From positions 434,001 through 498,000 of the forward strand of contig CAVVST010000002.1 of NCBI GenBank assembly GCA_963750995.1: 64,000 bases of DNA, given 5' to 3'. This DNA comes from CAVVST01 sp963750995. GTDB lineage: Bacteria; Acidobacteriota; Vicinamibacteria; Vicinamibacterales; UBA2999. This document shows, piece after piece, positions 14,441 through 22,622 of this stretch. The first letter of the stretch is position 1, and the number at the start of each line of letters is the position of its first letter. The position numbers and the translations under genes were made by a program. Under the pieces are notes generated by a model. That model made no database searches. It worked only from the letters and a program-made list of their open reading frames with translations, and was not told where the DNA came from.

Positions 14441-15400
14441 CTAGGTCTCTCTTCCCACCTCACGCGCCGCTTTGTCGCCCCGCATGCCCAGAAACGCGGC
14501 ATGACGGAGGTGACCGTCCGCTGTCCACTCGACGAAGCGAATCTGGGCGACCAGCCTGGGCGTGACCCATTGCATGTCGTCCATTTCTTCCGGCGTCACC
14601 CCGGCGCTCCAGCGAGAGGTCTTACTGTTCGGAAGATCCGCGAATGGGCACTTCGCCTGGCGCAGCGGCGCCACGTGCGCGAAGACATCGCGCCGTACGT
14701 GTGGCGTAAATCCGGCACGGACCTTCCCGGCGAATTTCAACGCCTTCCCCTCGTAATACCCGACCAGGAGCGCGTCCACACCGTGCGTCCCGGGGCGGTA
14801 CCCGCCGACGACGAACTCCTGCTGCTTGTCCAGCTTGAGCTTTACCCACACGTCGCTGCGTGTGGCGTCGTACCGCGAGTCTTTCCGCTTCGCGATCACG
14901 CCTTCGAGTCCGAGCTGCTGGACGGCGGCGATCACCTGTTGGGCCGTGCCAGGCAACTCCTGGGAAATCAGCACGCCGGAGCCGTTGACGATCCCGGGGA
15001 GACGGGCGCGACGCTGGTCGAGTGGCAGCCTCGTCAGGTCCTTGCCGTTGAGATGCAGTACGTCGAAGGCGTAGAAGACGATGGCATGCCGGGGATGCGC
15101 GCCGCGATGCTGCAACGCCTGGAAGGACGGGCGGCCGTTGTGATCAACCGCGACGATCTCACCGTCCAGCACCATGCTGGTCGCATTCAACCGCTGAGCC
15201 GCCGCCACCACTTCCGGATATGACAGCGGTTTCCCCCGACGGGAGATGATTCGCACCCGGCCCTCGTGCTTGAGCAGCTGGGCGCGATATCCATCGAGTT
15301 TTACCTCGTAGATCCACTCGGGACCCTCGGGCAGCGCCATCACGACCTTCGCGCTCATCGGTAGGACGAACTCTGACGAAACAGAAGAGGGCCGCGGCAT
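14441..15400 (-). CDS. ATP-dependent DNA ligase (LigD ligase-domain type)
   Basis: A 319-residue stand-alone ligase corresponding to the ligase module of LigD. Motif I EVKLDGYRA holds the adenylated Lys; also visible are VLDGEIVA (motif III), FYAFDVLHLNG (IIIa), LEGVIAKRKDSRY (IV) and WVKLK (V), followed by an OB fold with GKVRAGF. Such ligases act in end joining or other repair. No Ku, polymerase or nuclease module is adjacent. The ATG at 15400 gives the compact family N terminus; a longer reading to 15469 adds unconserved residues. It converges on the GNAT gene. Confidence 0.85.
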   Translation of the reverse strand: MPRPSSVSSEFVLPMSAKVVMALPEGPEWIYEVKLDGYRAQLLKHEGRVRIISRRGKPLSYPEVVAAAQRLNATSMVLDGEIVAVDHNGRPSFQALQHRGAHPRHAIVFYAFDVLHLNGKDLTRLPLDQRRARLPGIVNGSGVLISQELPGTAQQVIAAVQQLGLEGVIAKRKDSRYDATRSDVWVKLKLDKQQEFVVGGYRPGTHGVDALLVGYYEGKALKFAGKVRAGFTPHVRRDVFAHVAPLRQAKCPFADLPNSKTSRWSAGVTPEEMDDMQWVTPRLVAQIRFVEWTADGHLRHAAFLGMRGDKAAREVGRET

Positions 15401-15521
15401 CCGAGTTGCTATGTTGTGAAATGGAGGTCGTCGAATAGCACAGCGAAGAGCCGCCTCACGCTGACTCATCTACGCCGGGGCCCCTCTAATATTTGCTGGG
15501 CAACTGACCGATAGAAAGCCC

Positions 15522-15659
15522 ATGGATCCACTTGTTCTCGGCGTCTTGTTCTTCGGCTCGCTCTCGATAGCGGTCGCCGCCGCCCGCGGGGTGCTCGGAA
15601 TCGTGGTTAACGCCATGGATCGCGCGCGGCCCCGGCACGAAGCCGCCCGCGACGTGTAG
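15522..15659 (+). CDS. Possible 45-residue membrane peptide
   Basis: ATG to TAG encodes a peptide starting MDPLVLGVLFFGSLSIAVAA with one hydrophobic helix (about residues 3-30) and an Arg/His-rich tail. The ribosome-binding site is weak (GAAAG). It overlaps the 3' end of the minus-strand gene at 15607-16104. The hydrophobic/basic layout looks like a small membrane protein, but there is no independent support. Confidence 0.3.
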   Translation: MDPLVLGVLFFGSLSIAVAAARGVLGIVVNAMDRARPRHEAARDV

Positions 15660-16104
15660 CACAATCGCACGTTCGTCTCGTGCAGCGCGCGTCGAAGCCG
15701 AATCCTACGAAAGATTCTGCCTGCTCGGGTCGCAACAGCAGCAGCGTTTCCATCAGCGGCATCGTGTACCGCCCGTCGGTCGTCCTGCCAATGGTCACCG
15801 CCCTCTGGTGCCGCACGTGCCAGTCATAAACGCTTTCCCAGACCCCGATTCCTACTTCCATGTAATCCGGAAACTTCTGGTTTGCGCGCATGAATATCCG
15901 CTGTTGCTCACGGATGCGCGCCAGTTCCGGCGATACCTGGAGCCCGCGATCGACGACCTTCCGTAGCTCGTCGACCGCCGCCGCGGTGCGCTCGTCGCCA
16001 GCCTCATTCCCCCGTTGCTGCCCTCCGGCGGCAGACGAAGGGAACCCGAACGCACCCGCAAGCCCCGCCACTAACCCGCCCGACACCAACTGCCGACGCT
16101 CCAT
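15607..16104 (-). CDS. Secreted hypothetical protein
   Basis: A 165-residue protein starting MERRQLVSGGLVAGLAGAFG, a Tat-like or Sec signal (Arg-Arg then hydrophobic stretch, AAGG site). A strong AAGGAG lies seven bases upstream of ATG 16104. The body includes a helical REQQRIFMRANQKFPDYMEVG stretch and RHQRAVTIGRTTDGRYTMPL; no domain recognised. The last 25 residues (from about CTRRTCDC) are Arg/Cys-rich and may be out-of-frame translation after a small frameshift, so the true end may be nearer 15690. It is divergent from an ECF sigma factor 138 bases away. Confidence 0.6.
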   Translation of the reverse strand: MERRQLVSGGLVAGLAGAFGFPSSAAGGQQRGNEAGDERTAAAVDELRKVVDRGLQVSPELARIREQQRIFMRANQKFPDYMEVGIGVWESVYDWHVRHQRAVTIGRTTDGRYTMPLMETLLLLRPEQAESFVGFGFDARCTRRTCDCATRRGRLRAGAARDPWR

Positions 16105-16242
16105 GTCGCTCTCCTTCCTGTCATCCGAACGCCTGTTCAGATGGTAGCGCGTGACGACCGGCGCCGCGACGCGCTGCTCGATTGCGGCGTTTGTCACCTT
16201 TTGGACCTCGCTTACTCTAAGAGACAGGAGACTGAACCGCTC

Positions 16243-16926
16243 ATGTACATGGTCAGCGCCCGCGCGCTCGAACAGGGCAACACGCTTACGGATGAGCAGG
16301 TCGTGGCCGACGTCCTCAAGGGACAGACGGCGCTGTTCGAGGTCCTGATGCGCCGCTACAACGAGCGCGTGTATCGCGTCGTTCGCGCCATTCTCCGCAA
16401 CGACGAAGAGGCCGAAGACGTCATGCAGCAGGCGTATGTGAATGCGTACGCCCATCTCCGGCAATTCTCCGGCGCCGCCCGGTTTTCGACCTGGCTGACC
16501 CGGATCGCGATCAACGAGGCGCTGAGCCGGGTGCGCATCCATCGCCGGTACGAATCGCTCGACGAGGAGCCCTCCAACGTGGAACCCCTGATGACGACCC
16601 CCCCACCGCGCGACCCCGAACGCCAGGCATTTTCCGGCGAGCTTCGCGAGCTCCTCGAGTCGGCGATCGACGAGCTACCGGACGGCGGACGCGAGGTGTT
16701 CATGCTGCGCGAGGTTGAAGGTATGAGCACGGCGGAAGTGGCCGAGGCGCTGGATGTGTCGGAGGATGTCGTGAAGACCCGCCTCTCACGCGCCCGACGC
16801 GAGCTGCGGCGCGGGCTGCTGGAACGCACCGGCGCGTCAACGTCCGATGCGTTCAGGTTCTATCGACCGCGGTGTGATCGGGTTGTCGTGAAGGTGATGT
16901 CGCGGATCGCCGCGACGCGCGACTGA
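16243..16926 (+). CDS. ECF-type RNA polymerase sigma factor
   Basis: A 227-residue sigma-70 family protein with regions 2 and 4 only. Region 2: ALFEVLMRRYNERVYRVVRAIL, the core-binding DEEAEDVMQQAYVNAYAHL and the -10-melting FSTWLTRIAINEAL. Region 4: LPDGGREVFMLREVEGMSTAEVAEALDVSEDVVKTRLSRARRELR, a helix-turn-helix for -35 recognition. No anti-sigma gene is adjacent; the divergent gene (15607-16104) encodes a secreted protein, not an obvious anti-sigma factor. AGGAG at 16226-16230 precedes the start. Confidence 0.88.
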   Translation: MYMVSARALEQGNTLTDEQVVADVLKGQTALFEVLMRRYNERVYRVVRAILRNDEEAEDVMQQAYVNAYAHLRQFSGAARFSTWLTRIAINEALSRVRIHRRYESLDEEPSNVEPLMTTPPPRDPERQAFSGELRELLESAIDELPDGGREVFMLREVEGMSTAEVAEALDVSEDVVKTRLSRARRELRRGLLERTGASTSDAFRFYRPRCDRVVVKVMSRIAATRD

Positions 16927-16937
16927 GGGCCCCGGCC

Positions 16938-17150
16938 CTAGGTCTTCTTCGAACGGCGCCGGCGGCTCTGCCGGGCTGGTTCATGCGCTTGATCGCGCGG
17001 CTGAGTCCCACCCTCGTACTCCGCCCACCCTTCCGCCATCAGGAGCCGGGCTTCGCGGTCTGACAACTCCAGGGTTTCTCCTGTATGCGCCTTGGAGAGA
17101 TCAATCCCGTTGATCTGGTCGGCAAACTTCCGGGTGAGACGAACCTTCAT
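16938..17150 (-). CDS. Small conserved-looking hypothetical protein
   Basis: A 70-residue protein: MKVRLTRKFADQINGIDLSK, then GETLELSDREARLLMAEGWAEYEGG, ending in a basic tail QSRRRRSKKT. The layout (basic strand, acidic EARLLMAEGWAE helix, charged tail) suggests a small folded domain with a nucleic-acid- or partner-binding tail. I recall similar short proteins from Acidobacteria but no function. It converges on the sigma-factor gene, 11 bases apart. Confidence 0.6.
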   Translation of the reverse strand: MKVRLTRKFADQINGIDLSKAHTGETLELSDREARLLMAEGWAEYEGGTQPRDQAHEPARQSRRRRSKKT

Positions 17151-17353
17151 CCCGGTGGCGTCCACGTGCGCAGTCGGACATCGAGCGTGTGACCGGAACT
17201 GTACATATTCACGTCGTCTAAACTCTGTCGGCGTAGCTCCCGCTAACGCCAAAAGGACAAAACGAGCGATATGTGTGATGAGAGCAAAATTCGAGCCCAT
17301 TGGTGACGGAATTAAGGCCAAGTCGAGCTTCGACTCTCGTATACTCCTGCCCC

Positions 17354-18480
17354 ATGAAAGTCGCGCTCTGGCCCCGCCGGGTACTTGGCCGCGTCGCAGC
17401 CGCTGCATGCGCCCTCATAACCACCTCCGCCCCCGCGGTGCTTGGACAGAGTCCTGGTGCGGACGTCCCGGTCCCGCAGTACCGGGTCGACCCCTTCTGG
17501 CCGAAGATGCCTCTGCCGAACAAGTGGTTGATTCAAGGGGTCCCGGTGATGGTCACGGACCACTAGGACCGCATCTGGGTGGTGAGCCGGCCGCGTGACA
17601 TCGCGGCCGGCGCCTCCGGAGAGCACGCGATCGCGGTCGACAAGGAAGGCAACGTCTGGCTCACGGGGCAGAGCCGCGGCGACAGTCTCCAGAAGTACTG
17701 AGGGACGGCAAGCTCTTGTGGGACTTCGGCCATCGAGGCCCCCGGCCGGTTGCCGGCCAGATACCCCCGCCCATTGTCGAAAACAACCAGCAGACCGAGG
17801 TCTTCCCCACCGGCATTTCGCAGTTCACGCTGGACGAGGACGCGCGCGAGATCTACATCGCGCACTGGAAGCGTGTCCTGGTGTACGGCTACGACGGCAC
17901 GTTCAAGCGCGGGTGGGGCGGCAAGGGAATGCCGCTCAGCCAGATCAGCAACGCGCCGACACCAGATTACGACTGGAAGGCCGGGCCTCCTCCCGATCAG
18001 GATCAGCTCTCGTCAGACCTGCACTGCATCCACCTCTCGGTTGACGGGCTGGTCTATGTTTGCGACCGCGACCTCAATCGGATTCACGTCTTCACCAAGC
18101 AGGGCAAGTTCGTGACCAATTTCCTGGTCGCGGGGAAAACGATCGCCCGCGGCCCGGAATGCGGCGGCCCCGGGCACCCGACGCTTGGCATGTGCGGCAG
18201 CACGTTCAACCTGGTCTTCTCCCACGATGCCGGTCAGAAATACGTGCTGGTCGCCGACGGCACGAACAACCGCATCTGGATTCACGATCGGCGCACGGGG
18301 GCCTACGCCGGCGAGATCGGCACGCCGGGCCGGATGGCCGGGCAGTTTCACTGGCTGGACGGAATCGCGATGGACTCGCTGGGGAACATCTACACGGGCG
18401 AGGTCGACGACGGGAAGCGCGTTCAGAAGTTCGTGCTGCTGAACGGCGACGGCGTCAAACGGCCCAGACCGCATGACTGA
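17354..18480 (+). pseudogene. NHL-propeller (peptidyl-alpha-hydroxyglycine lyase-like) secreted protein, broken
   Basis: It begins with a signal peptide (MKVALWPRRVLGRVAAAACAL) and YRVDPFWPKMPLPNKW, a usual start for secreted NHL-repeat proteins. A TAG at 17564-17566 interrupts the frame just before DRIWVVSRPRD; the frame continues to a stop at about 17700 where a frameshift leads into RDGKLLWDFGHRG. From 17716 an intact 254-residue stretch contains NHL blades (AREIYIAHWKRVLVYGYDG, DGLVYVCDRDLNRIHVF, WLDGIAMDSLGNIYTGEVDD). About 40 residues expected in the first blades seem missing, so decay is more likely here than a single sequencing slip. A TATACT lies at 17340-17345. Confidence 0.75.
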
Positions 18481-18572
18481 AACCACGAAGACACGAAGGC
18501 AACGAAGACCACGAACGAAATAATGGTACGTCTCGTGACCTTCGCGATCTTCGTGATCTTCGTGGTTGCCTG
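18481..18572. repeat. Imperfect inverted repeat between convergent genes
   Basis: The left arm AACCACGAAGACACGAAGG and the right arm CCTTCGCGATCTTCGTG plus ATCTTCGTGGTT are roughly reverse complements built from CGAAGA words. It fills the whole gap between the NHL gene and the minus-strand peroxiredoxin and could act as a bidirectional terminator, although no T-run is present. Confidence 0.6.
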
Positions 18573-18575
18573 AAC

Positions 18576-19235
18576 TTACTTGGGCTGCGGCACGATCCGC
18601 AGGTAGGGCCGCGGCGCCTTCCAGCCCTGCGGATACACCTTCTTCGCCTCGTCGTCGGAGACCGAGCCGGCGATGATCACGTCCTCGCCCTGCTTCCAGT
18701 TCACCGGCGTCGACACCTTGTGCTTCGCCGTGAGCTGAAGCGAATCGATGACCCGCAGCACCTCGTCGAAGTTCCGCCCCGTCGTCATCGGATACGCGAT
18801 GATCAGCTTGATTTTCTTGTCGGGGCCGACCACGAACACGTTGCGCACCGTCGCGTTGTCGGCGGCCGTCCGGCCCTCGGACGTGGCGTTCAGGTCGGCA
18901 GGGAGCATTCCGTATTTCTTGGCGACGTCGAGCTGGGTATCGCCGATCATCGGGTAGTTCGGCGCAAACCCCTGCGTCTCCTGGATGTCGGTCGCCCATT
19001 TCTCATGGTTGCCCACGGGGTCGACGCTGAGCCCGATGATCTTCACGTTCCGCTTGTCGAACTCGGGCTTCAGCTTGGCCATGTAACCGAGCTCGGTCGT
19101 GCAGACGGGCGTGAAATCCTTCGGATGCGAGAACAGCACGCCCCACGAGTCGCCGATCCAGTCGTGAAACTTGATCCGGCCCTGGGTGGTGTCGGCCTCG
19201 AAATCCGGGGCCACGTCGCCAATTCGCAGACTCAT
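18576..19235 (-). CDS. 1-Cys peroxiredoxin (Prx6 family)
   Basis: A 219-residue peroxide-reducing enzyme. The opening RIGDVAPDFEADTTQGRIKF, the peroxidatic block HPKDFTPVCTTELG (Cys in PVCTTE), SVDPVGNHEKW and the C-terminal PVNWKQGEDVIIAGSVSD are diagnostic of Prx6. No signal peptide, so cytoplasmic. AGGAGGTT precedes ATG 19235; an upstream in-frame ATG would skip that site. A second, secreted peroxiredoxin lies at 11880-12443. Confidence 0.93.
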   Translation of the reverse strand: MSLRIGDVAPDFEADTTQGRIKFHDWIGDSWGVLFSHPKDFTPVCTTELGYMAKLKPEFDKRNVKIIGLSVDPVGNHEKWATDIQETQGFAPNYPMIGDTQLDVAKKYGMLPADLNATSEGRTAADNATVRNVFVVGPDKKIKLIIAYPMTTGRNFDEVLRVIDSLQLTAKHKVSTPVNWKQGEDVIIAGSVSDDEAKKVYPQGWKAPRPYLRIVPQPK

Positions 19236-19350
19236 GGGAGAACCTCCTGCGCGCAATGCGCGCGTCATTCTTGTGTGAGTAATGCGGTGATTCTATCCCG
19301 CCGCTTGGAGCGTTGCTACACTGAAACCGTGAGGATTCAGTACGGGACTC

Positions 19351-19779
19351 GTGACCCCGCGCACGATCGTCGCGTTCGGCGACAGCCTCACCGCGGGCAA
19401 GGGGCTGGACGAAGATGACGCGTATCCCGGTGTGCTCGAGCGGATGCTGGCGTCGGCGGGCCTTCCCTTTTCCGTGAAGAACCATGGCTTTTCGGGCGAC
19501 ACCTCCGCGGACGCCGTCAAACGCCTCGACCGGGCGCTCGCCGAAATGCCGGCCGTCATGATCGTGGCGCTCGGCGACAGGCTGTTCCCGGCGCTGGCGG
19601 AAAAGTACAACGTGCCGCTCGTCCCGTTTCTTCTGAATGGTGTGATTGGGAATCCGCAGATGGTGCGGCAGGATCACGTCCACCCGAACGCCGCAGGCGC
19701 GGCCGAGATCGCGCGGACGATCTGGCCCTATCTGCAGTCGCTCGCCACGCGGATCGTCGCGGAAACGGTGACGACCTAG
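19351..19779 (+). CDS. SGNH/TesA-like esterase with internal deletion
   Basis: A 142-residue protein matching the ends of TesA-type lipases/arylesterases. Block I FGDSLTAG has the nucleophile Ser12; block II is in GFSGDTS; block V DHVHPNAAG supplies Asp108 and His111. In complete relatives the strand MIVALG is followed by the block III motif with Asn and about 40-50 more residues before the FPALAEKY segment; here ALG runs directly into DRLFPALAEKYNVPL. The oxyanion-hole Asn is therefore missing although the frame is kept. It starts at GTG without a signal peptide and overlaps its convergent neighbour by four bases. Confidence 0.75.
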   Translation: MTPRTIVAFGDSLTAGKGLDEDDAYPGVLERMLASAGLPFSVKNHGFSGDTSADAVKRLDRALAEMPAVMIVALGDRLFPALAEKYNVPLVPFLLNGVIGNPQMVRQDHVHPNAAGAAEIARTIWPYLQSLATRIVAETVTT

Positions 19780-20744
19780 TCCGCTGCGATCGCGTCGAAG
19801 GCGTGAAACGCCTTCGTCACCGGCACGCCGTCCCACGCCGGCGGCTTCTCGATCCCGAGGAGCCACAGCACCGTCGGCGCCGTGTCGAACGTGTTGATCG
19901 TCACTCCGGTCATCGCGCCTGCGTTGACGCCCCGGCCCCAGGCAATCCACGGAATGGTCACGTCGAGCGGGTCCTCGGTGCCGTGCTCGTTGCCGTGCCC
20001 GCCATGGTCAGCGGTCACGACCACCGAGTAGTTGCCGGTGCCGTACGCCTCGTTCGCGGCCTGGAGCAGGTCGCTCAGGGCGTTGTCAGTCGCCAGCACG
20101 GCGCGGCCGTACGCGGCACTCATCCAGCCCGAGCTATGGCCCGCGGTATCCGGATCCGGAAGATGCACGAAGAGCAGGTTCGGCTTCTCCGCCTGCAGGT
20201 GCGCGCGGACGTCGCTTACCGTCCGGGCGGCCGCCCACTTGCCCCACCATCCCCCCGGCGCCTGCGAATAGTCGAGCGAACCCGGCAGCTGCAGCGGCGA
20301 GAACTTCGCCTTGCTGAAGAACGCAGCGGTGCGATAGCCGTTCGCCCGCGCGACGCTGAAGACAGTGGAAAAATCGACGACGTCCTTTTCCGCGGTGACG
20401 ACGTTGTTCCAGGTTACGTGATGCTGCTCGGGCGGCTCGCCGCTGAGCATCGAGGTGTGCGAAGGCAGCGTCGAACTCGGGAGGATCGTCCGCGCCAGCA
20501 GCGAATAGCTGCCTTCGCGCAGCAGGCGCTGCAGCGTCGGCGCCGCGAACGTGGCGATGGCGTCGGGGCGGAGACCGTCGATCGACACCAGGATCACGTT
20601 CCGCGTGATGCTCGTCGTCGGGGCCGTGACCGTACCGACCTCAAGCGGGCGCGAGACCAGATAGTGCGGCCCGGCGCACCCCGACAGACCTGTCAGCGCA
20701 ACGACACTCAGGATGACCAGACGCGACACGGATCCCTTGCCCAT
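19776..20744 (-). CDS. Alkaline-phosphatase-superfamily phosphodiesterase-like lipoprotein
   Basis: A 322-residue exported protein; a signal ending LTGLSGC indicates a lipoprotein. The catalytic core of the nucleotide pyrophosphatase/phosphodiesterase branch is visible: metal-binding SIDGLRPD, nucleophile region LPSSTLPSHTSMLSG, then DPDTAGH and TADHGGHGNEH, which supply the remaining metal ligands. It probably hydrolyses phosphodiesters or phosphonates in the periplasm; substrate unknown. Single gene; it converges on the esterase. Confidence 0.85.
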   Translation of the reverse strand: MGKGSVSRLVILSVVALTGLSGCAGPHYLVSRPLEVGTVTAPTTSITRNVILVSIDGLRPDAIATFAAPTLQRLLREGSYSLLARTILPSSTLPSHTSMLSGEPPEQHHVTWNNVVTAEKDVVDFSTVFSVARANGYRTAAFFSKAKFSPLQLPGSLDYSQAPGGWWGKWAAARTVSDVRAHLQAEKPNLLFVHLPDPDTAGHSSGWMSAAYGRAVLATDNALSDLLQAANEAYGTGNYSVVVTADHGGHGNEHGTEDPLDVTIPWIAWGRGVNAGAMTGVTINTFDTAPTVLWLLGIEKPPAWDGVPVTKAFHAFDAIAAD

Positions 20745-20822
20745 GTACTCCCCGTGAAATGGTGTTTCATAGAAGAGTACGTGGGCACGCGGGGTGTCGT
20801 CAATCAGCTCAGCCGTTGGGCC

Positions 20823-21404
20823 TTAATCATTGTCTTTTTTCGCCTGGATCTCCGTGAGCATGACCGGGGCATTGGCGAAATTCTCGAGATAGATGTTGTT
20901 GCCGTTGGCGAGCACTTTCGTGAACTCCGACAGGGTGCCTTTCCCGCGGCCGTCCGGCCCGATCTCCATTTCGATGATGGTGAACGGATAGTCGACCGTC
21001 CGCGGCTGGTTGTAGGCTTCCCAGAAGCCGATCGGACGATCGGTAGCGATCACGATTCGCCGCCCGCCGTCTTCGGCCGGAGTCTGAAACGCGTAGTGCA
21101 AGTCGTAGCCGATTGAATCCGGCGTGCGGATCCGGCCCACCGGCCGCATGTCCTGCAGCGCGTCGAGCAGCGCGCGCGGTCCCGTGTCGACCAGCGTTGA
21201 CACCAGCTTCTCCCGCTCGGCGCTGGTGGACCAGCGGTCGACCGAGATCAGCACGGTGCCCGCACCGGTCTGCAGGGTGTTGTTCGCGATCGCGACGGCG
21301 GTGAAGTCCTCCTTCTCACCGTGCGTCTGGGCGACGACACTCGAGTTCGCCGCCAGAACAGTCGAGCCGACGAGAATGGCCGTGCGAAGTATGGAGCTCT
21401 GCAT
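20823..21404 (-). CDS. Secreted hypothetical protein
   Basis: A 193-residue protein with a cleavable signal (MQSSILRTAILVGSTVLAAN, site near VVAQ). AGGAG lies six bases before ATG 21404. The body (EKEDFTAVAIANNTLQTGAG, ISVDRWSTSAEREKLVSTL, IRTPDSIGYDLHYAFQ, PFTIIEMEIGPDGRG) looks like a single beta-rich domain that recurs in Acidobacteria as far as I recall, without assigned function. It is divergent from the membrane-protein pair at 21468. Confidence 0.75.
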   Translation of the reverse strand: MQSSILRTAILVGSTVLAANSSVVAQTHGEKEDFTAVAIANNTLQTGAGTVLISVDRWSTSAEREKLVSTLVDTGPRALLDALQDMRPVGRIRTPDSIGYDLHYAFQTPAEDGGRRIVIATDRPIGFWEAYNQPRTVDYPFTIIEMEIGPDGRGKGTLSEFTKVLANGNNIYLENFANAPVMLTEIQAKKDND

Positions 21405-21440
21405 CAAATCCTCCTGTACGGCCCTGCGCTGCAACGGACA

Positions 21441-21449
21441 TGCTAGGAT
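21441..21449 (+). promoter_or_regulatory. Extended -10 upstream of the membrane-protein pair
   Basis: TGCTAGGAT, identical to the element before tRNA-Thr, ends 18 bases before ATG 21468. No ribosome-binding site longer than GCAAG is visible, so the leader would be very short. Confidence 0.35.
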
Positions 21450-21467
21450 GCGGCCCGTTCCCGCAAG

Positions 21468-21971
21468 ATGTTCGAATACACCGCCTGGCTCGAGCGCACG
21501 GCGCTCAGTGTATGGATCCGTGAAGGATCCCTCTGGGCGTTCCCGATCATCCTGATCCTGCACACGGTCGGGCTCGCGTTTCTCGTCGGCGCCAATGTCG
21601 CGCTCGACGTGCGCATCCTGGGATTCGCGCGCGGCGTTCCCCTCCGGTCCCTGATCCCGTTCTTCCGGGCGATGTGGATCGGGTTCTGGGTCAACGCCGT
21701 GTCCGGGGTGCTGCTGCTGATCACATACCCGACCAAGGCGCTGACGAATCCGCTCTTCTACATCAAGCTGACGCTGATTGCCGTCGTCATGATGCACGCG
21801 CACTGGGTGCGCAACCAGATTGGCGGTAACCCGGCGTTCGCCGCCCCACGGCTGCCGGCCGTCGCGCGCGTTGCCTCTGCGGCCGCGCTGGTCTGCTGGG
21901 CGGCCGCGATCACCGCCGGCCGCCTCCTCGCCTACACCTACTCGTACCTGATGGCGTACGAGCCGCGATAA
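21468..21971 (+). CDS. Multi-pass membrane protein of unknown function (DUF6644-like), paralogue 1
   Basis: A 167-residue protein with four or five hydrophobic helices: FPIILILHTVGLAFLVG, FWVNAVSGVLLLITY, FYIKLTLIAVVMMHAH and a C-terminal CWAAAITAGRLLAYTY. A His in the first helix, the N-x-x-S/T-G motif and the ITAGRLL ending are shared with the next gene, so they are tandem paralogues. His and charged residues in membrane helices recall haem- or quinone-binding membrane proteins, but this is speculation. Two bases separate it from the next start. Confidence 0.7.
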   Translation: MFEYTAWLERTALSVWIREGSLWAFPIILILHTVGLAFLVGANVALDVRILGFARGVPLRSLIPFFRAMWIGFWVNAVSGVLLLITYPTKALTNPLFYIKLTLIAVVMMHAHWVRNQIGGNPAFAAPRLPAVARVASAAALVCWAAAITAGRLLAYTYSYLMAYEPR

Positions 21972-21973
21972 CC

Positions 21974-22507
21974 GTGGATTTCCTGCCCGTCTTCGATCAC
22001 CAGACGTTCCGCCCGCTGTACGTGTGGCTGCAGAGCACGGACATTTCGTGGGTCATGAACAACGTCAGGTGGGCATGGCCGCTGTGCGAATCCATTCACT
22101 TCATCGGCCTGTCGCTGCTGCTCGGAACGGTGGGGTTCTTCGACCTGCGCCTGCTCGGTTTCGCGAGACGGATCCCCATTGCGGCGTTACACCGCCTGGT
22201 ACCGCTTGGCGTGGCCGGTTTCGCGATCAATGCGGCGACCGGCGTCTGCTTCCTGGCAGGGACGCCCGACCAATATTTCATCAACCCGGCGTTCCAGGCG
22301 AAGGTGGTGTTCTTCCTGGTCGCCGGACTGAACGTCGCGGCGTTCTACCTGATGATGTTCAGGCGGGTGCGTGACGTGGGCCCGGGCGAACAGGCACCCG
22401 TGTTCGCCCGGATTATCGGCGGCGTCTCGCTGTGCTGCTGGATCGGCGTGATGACCGCCGGCCGGCTGCTGACCTTCTACCGGCCGATGGCGGATTTCGT
22501 TCGCTAG
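21974..22507 (+). CDS. Multi-pass membrane protein of unknown function (DUF6644-like), paralogue 2
   Basis: A 177-residue protein starting at GTG. Helices SIHFIGLSLLLGTVGFFDLR, GFAINAATGVCFLAGTPDQY, AKVVFFLVAGLNVAAFYLMM and CCWIGVMTAGRLLTFY follow the order of paralogue 1 (HTVGLAFLVG, NAVSGVLLLITYP, TAGRLLAY). It is cotranscribed with paralogue 1, suggesting a heteromeric membrane complex. The gene ends just before the palindromic repeat at 22514-22622. Confidence 0.7.
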   Translation: MDFLPVFDHQTFRPLYVWLQSTDISWVMNNVRWAWPLCESIHFIGLSLLLGTVGFFDLRLLGFARRIPIAALHRLVPLGVAGFAINAATGVCFLAGTPDQYFINPAFQAKVVFFLVAGLNVAAFYLMMFRRVRDVGPGEQAPVFARIIGGVSLCCWIGVMTAGRLLTFYRPMADFVR

Positions 22508-22513
22508 GTCCGC

Positions 22514-22622
22514 GCGTCCCTCCAGTCCGGCTAAAGCCGGACACTACGTACAACATGTACGTAGTGTCCGCCTTCAGGCGGACCGTGCCGACATGTACGT
22601 CATGTCCACCTTCAGGCGGACC
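22514..22622. repeat. Cluster of intergenic palindromes containing the RND stop codon
   Basis: It contains TCCGGCTAAAGCCGGA, then ACACTACGTAC / GTACGTAGTGT (11-base arms, AACAT spacer), then GTCCGCCTTCAGGCGGAC and a near copy GTCCACCTTCAGGCGGAC separated by an ACATGTACGT unit. The stop of the RND gene (22612-22614, minus strand) lies inside the last palindrome, so its final residues are encoded by repeat. It lies between convergent genes and could also terminate transcription. Confidence 0.75.

Noticed and set aside
16105..16242. Anti-sigma partner divergent from the ECF sigma gene
   Set aside because: The divergent protein has an export signal and no anti-sigma fold or membrane helix beyond the signal.
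22514..22622. CRISPR-like reading of the repeated palindromes
   Set aside because: Units are palindromic and adjacent, with no regular spacers and no cas genes.
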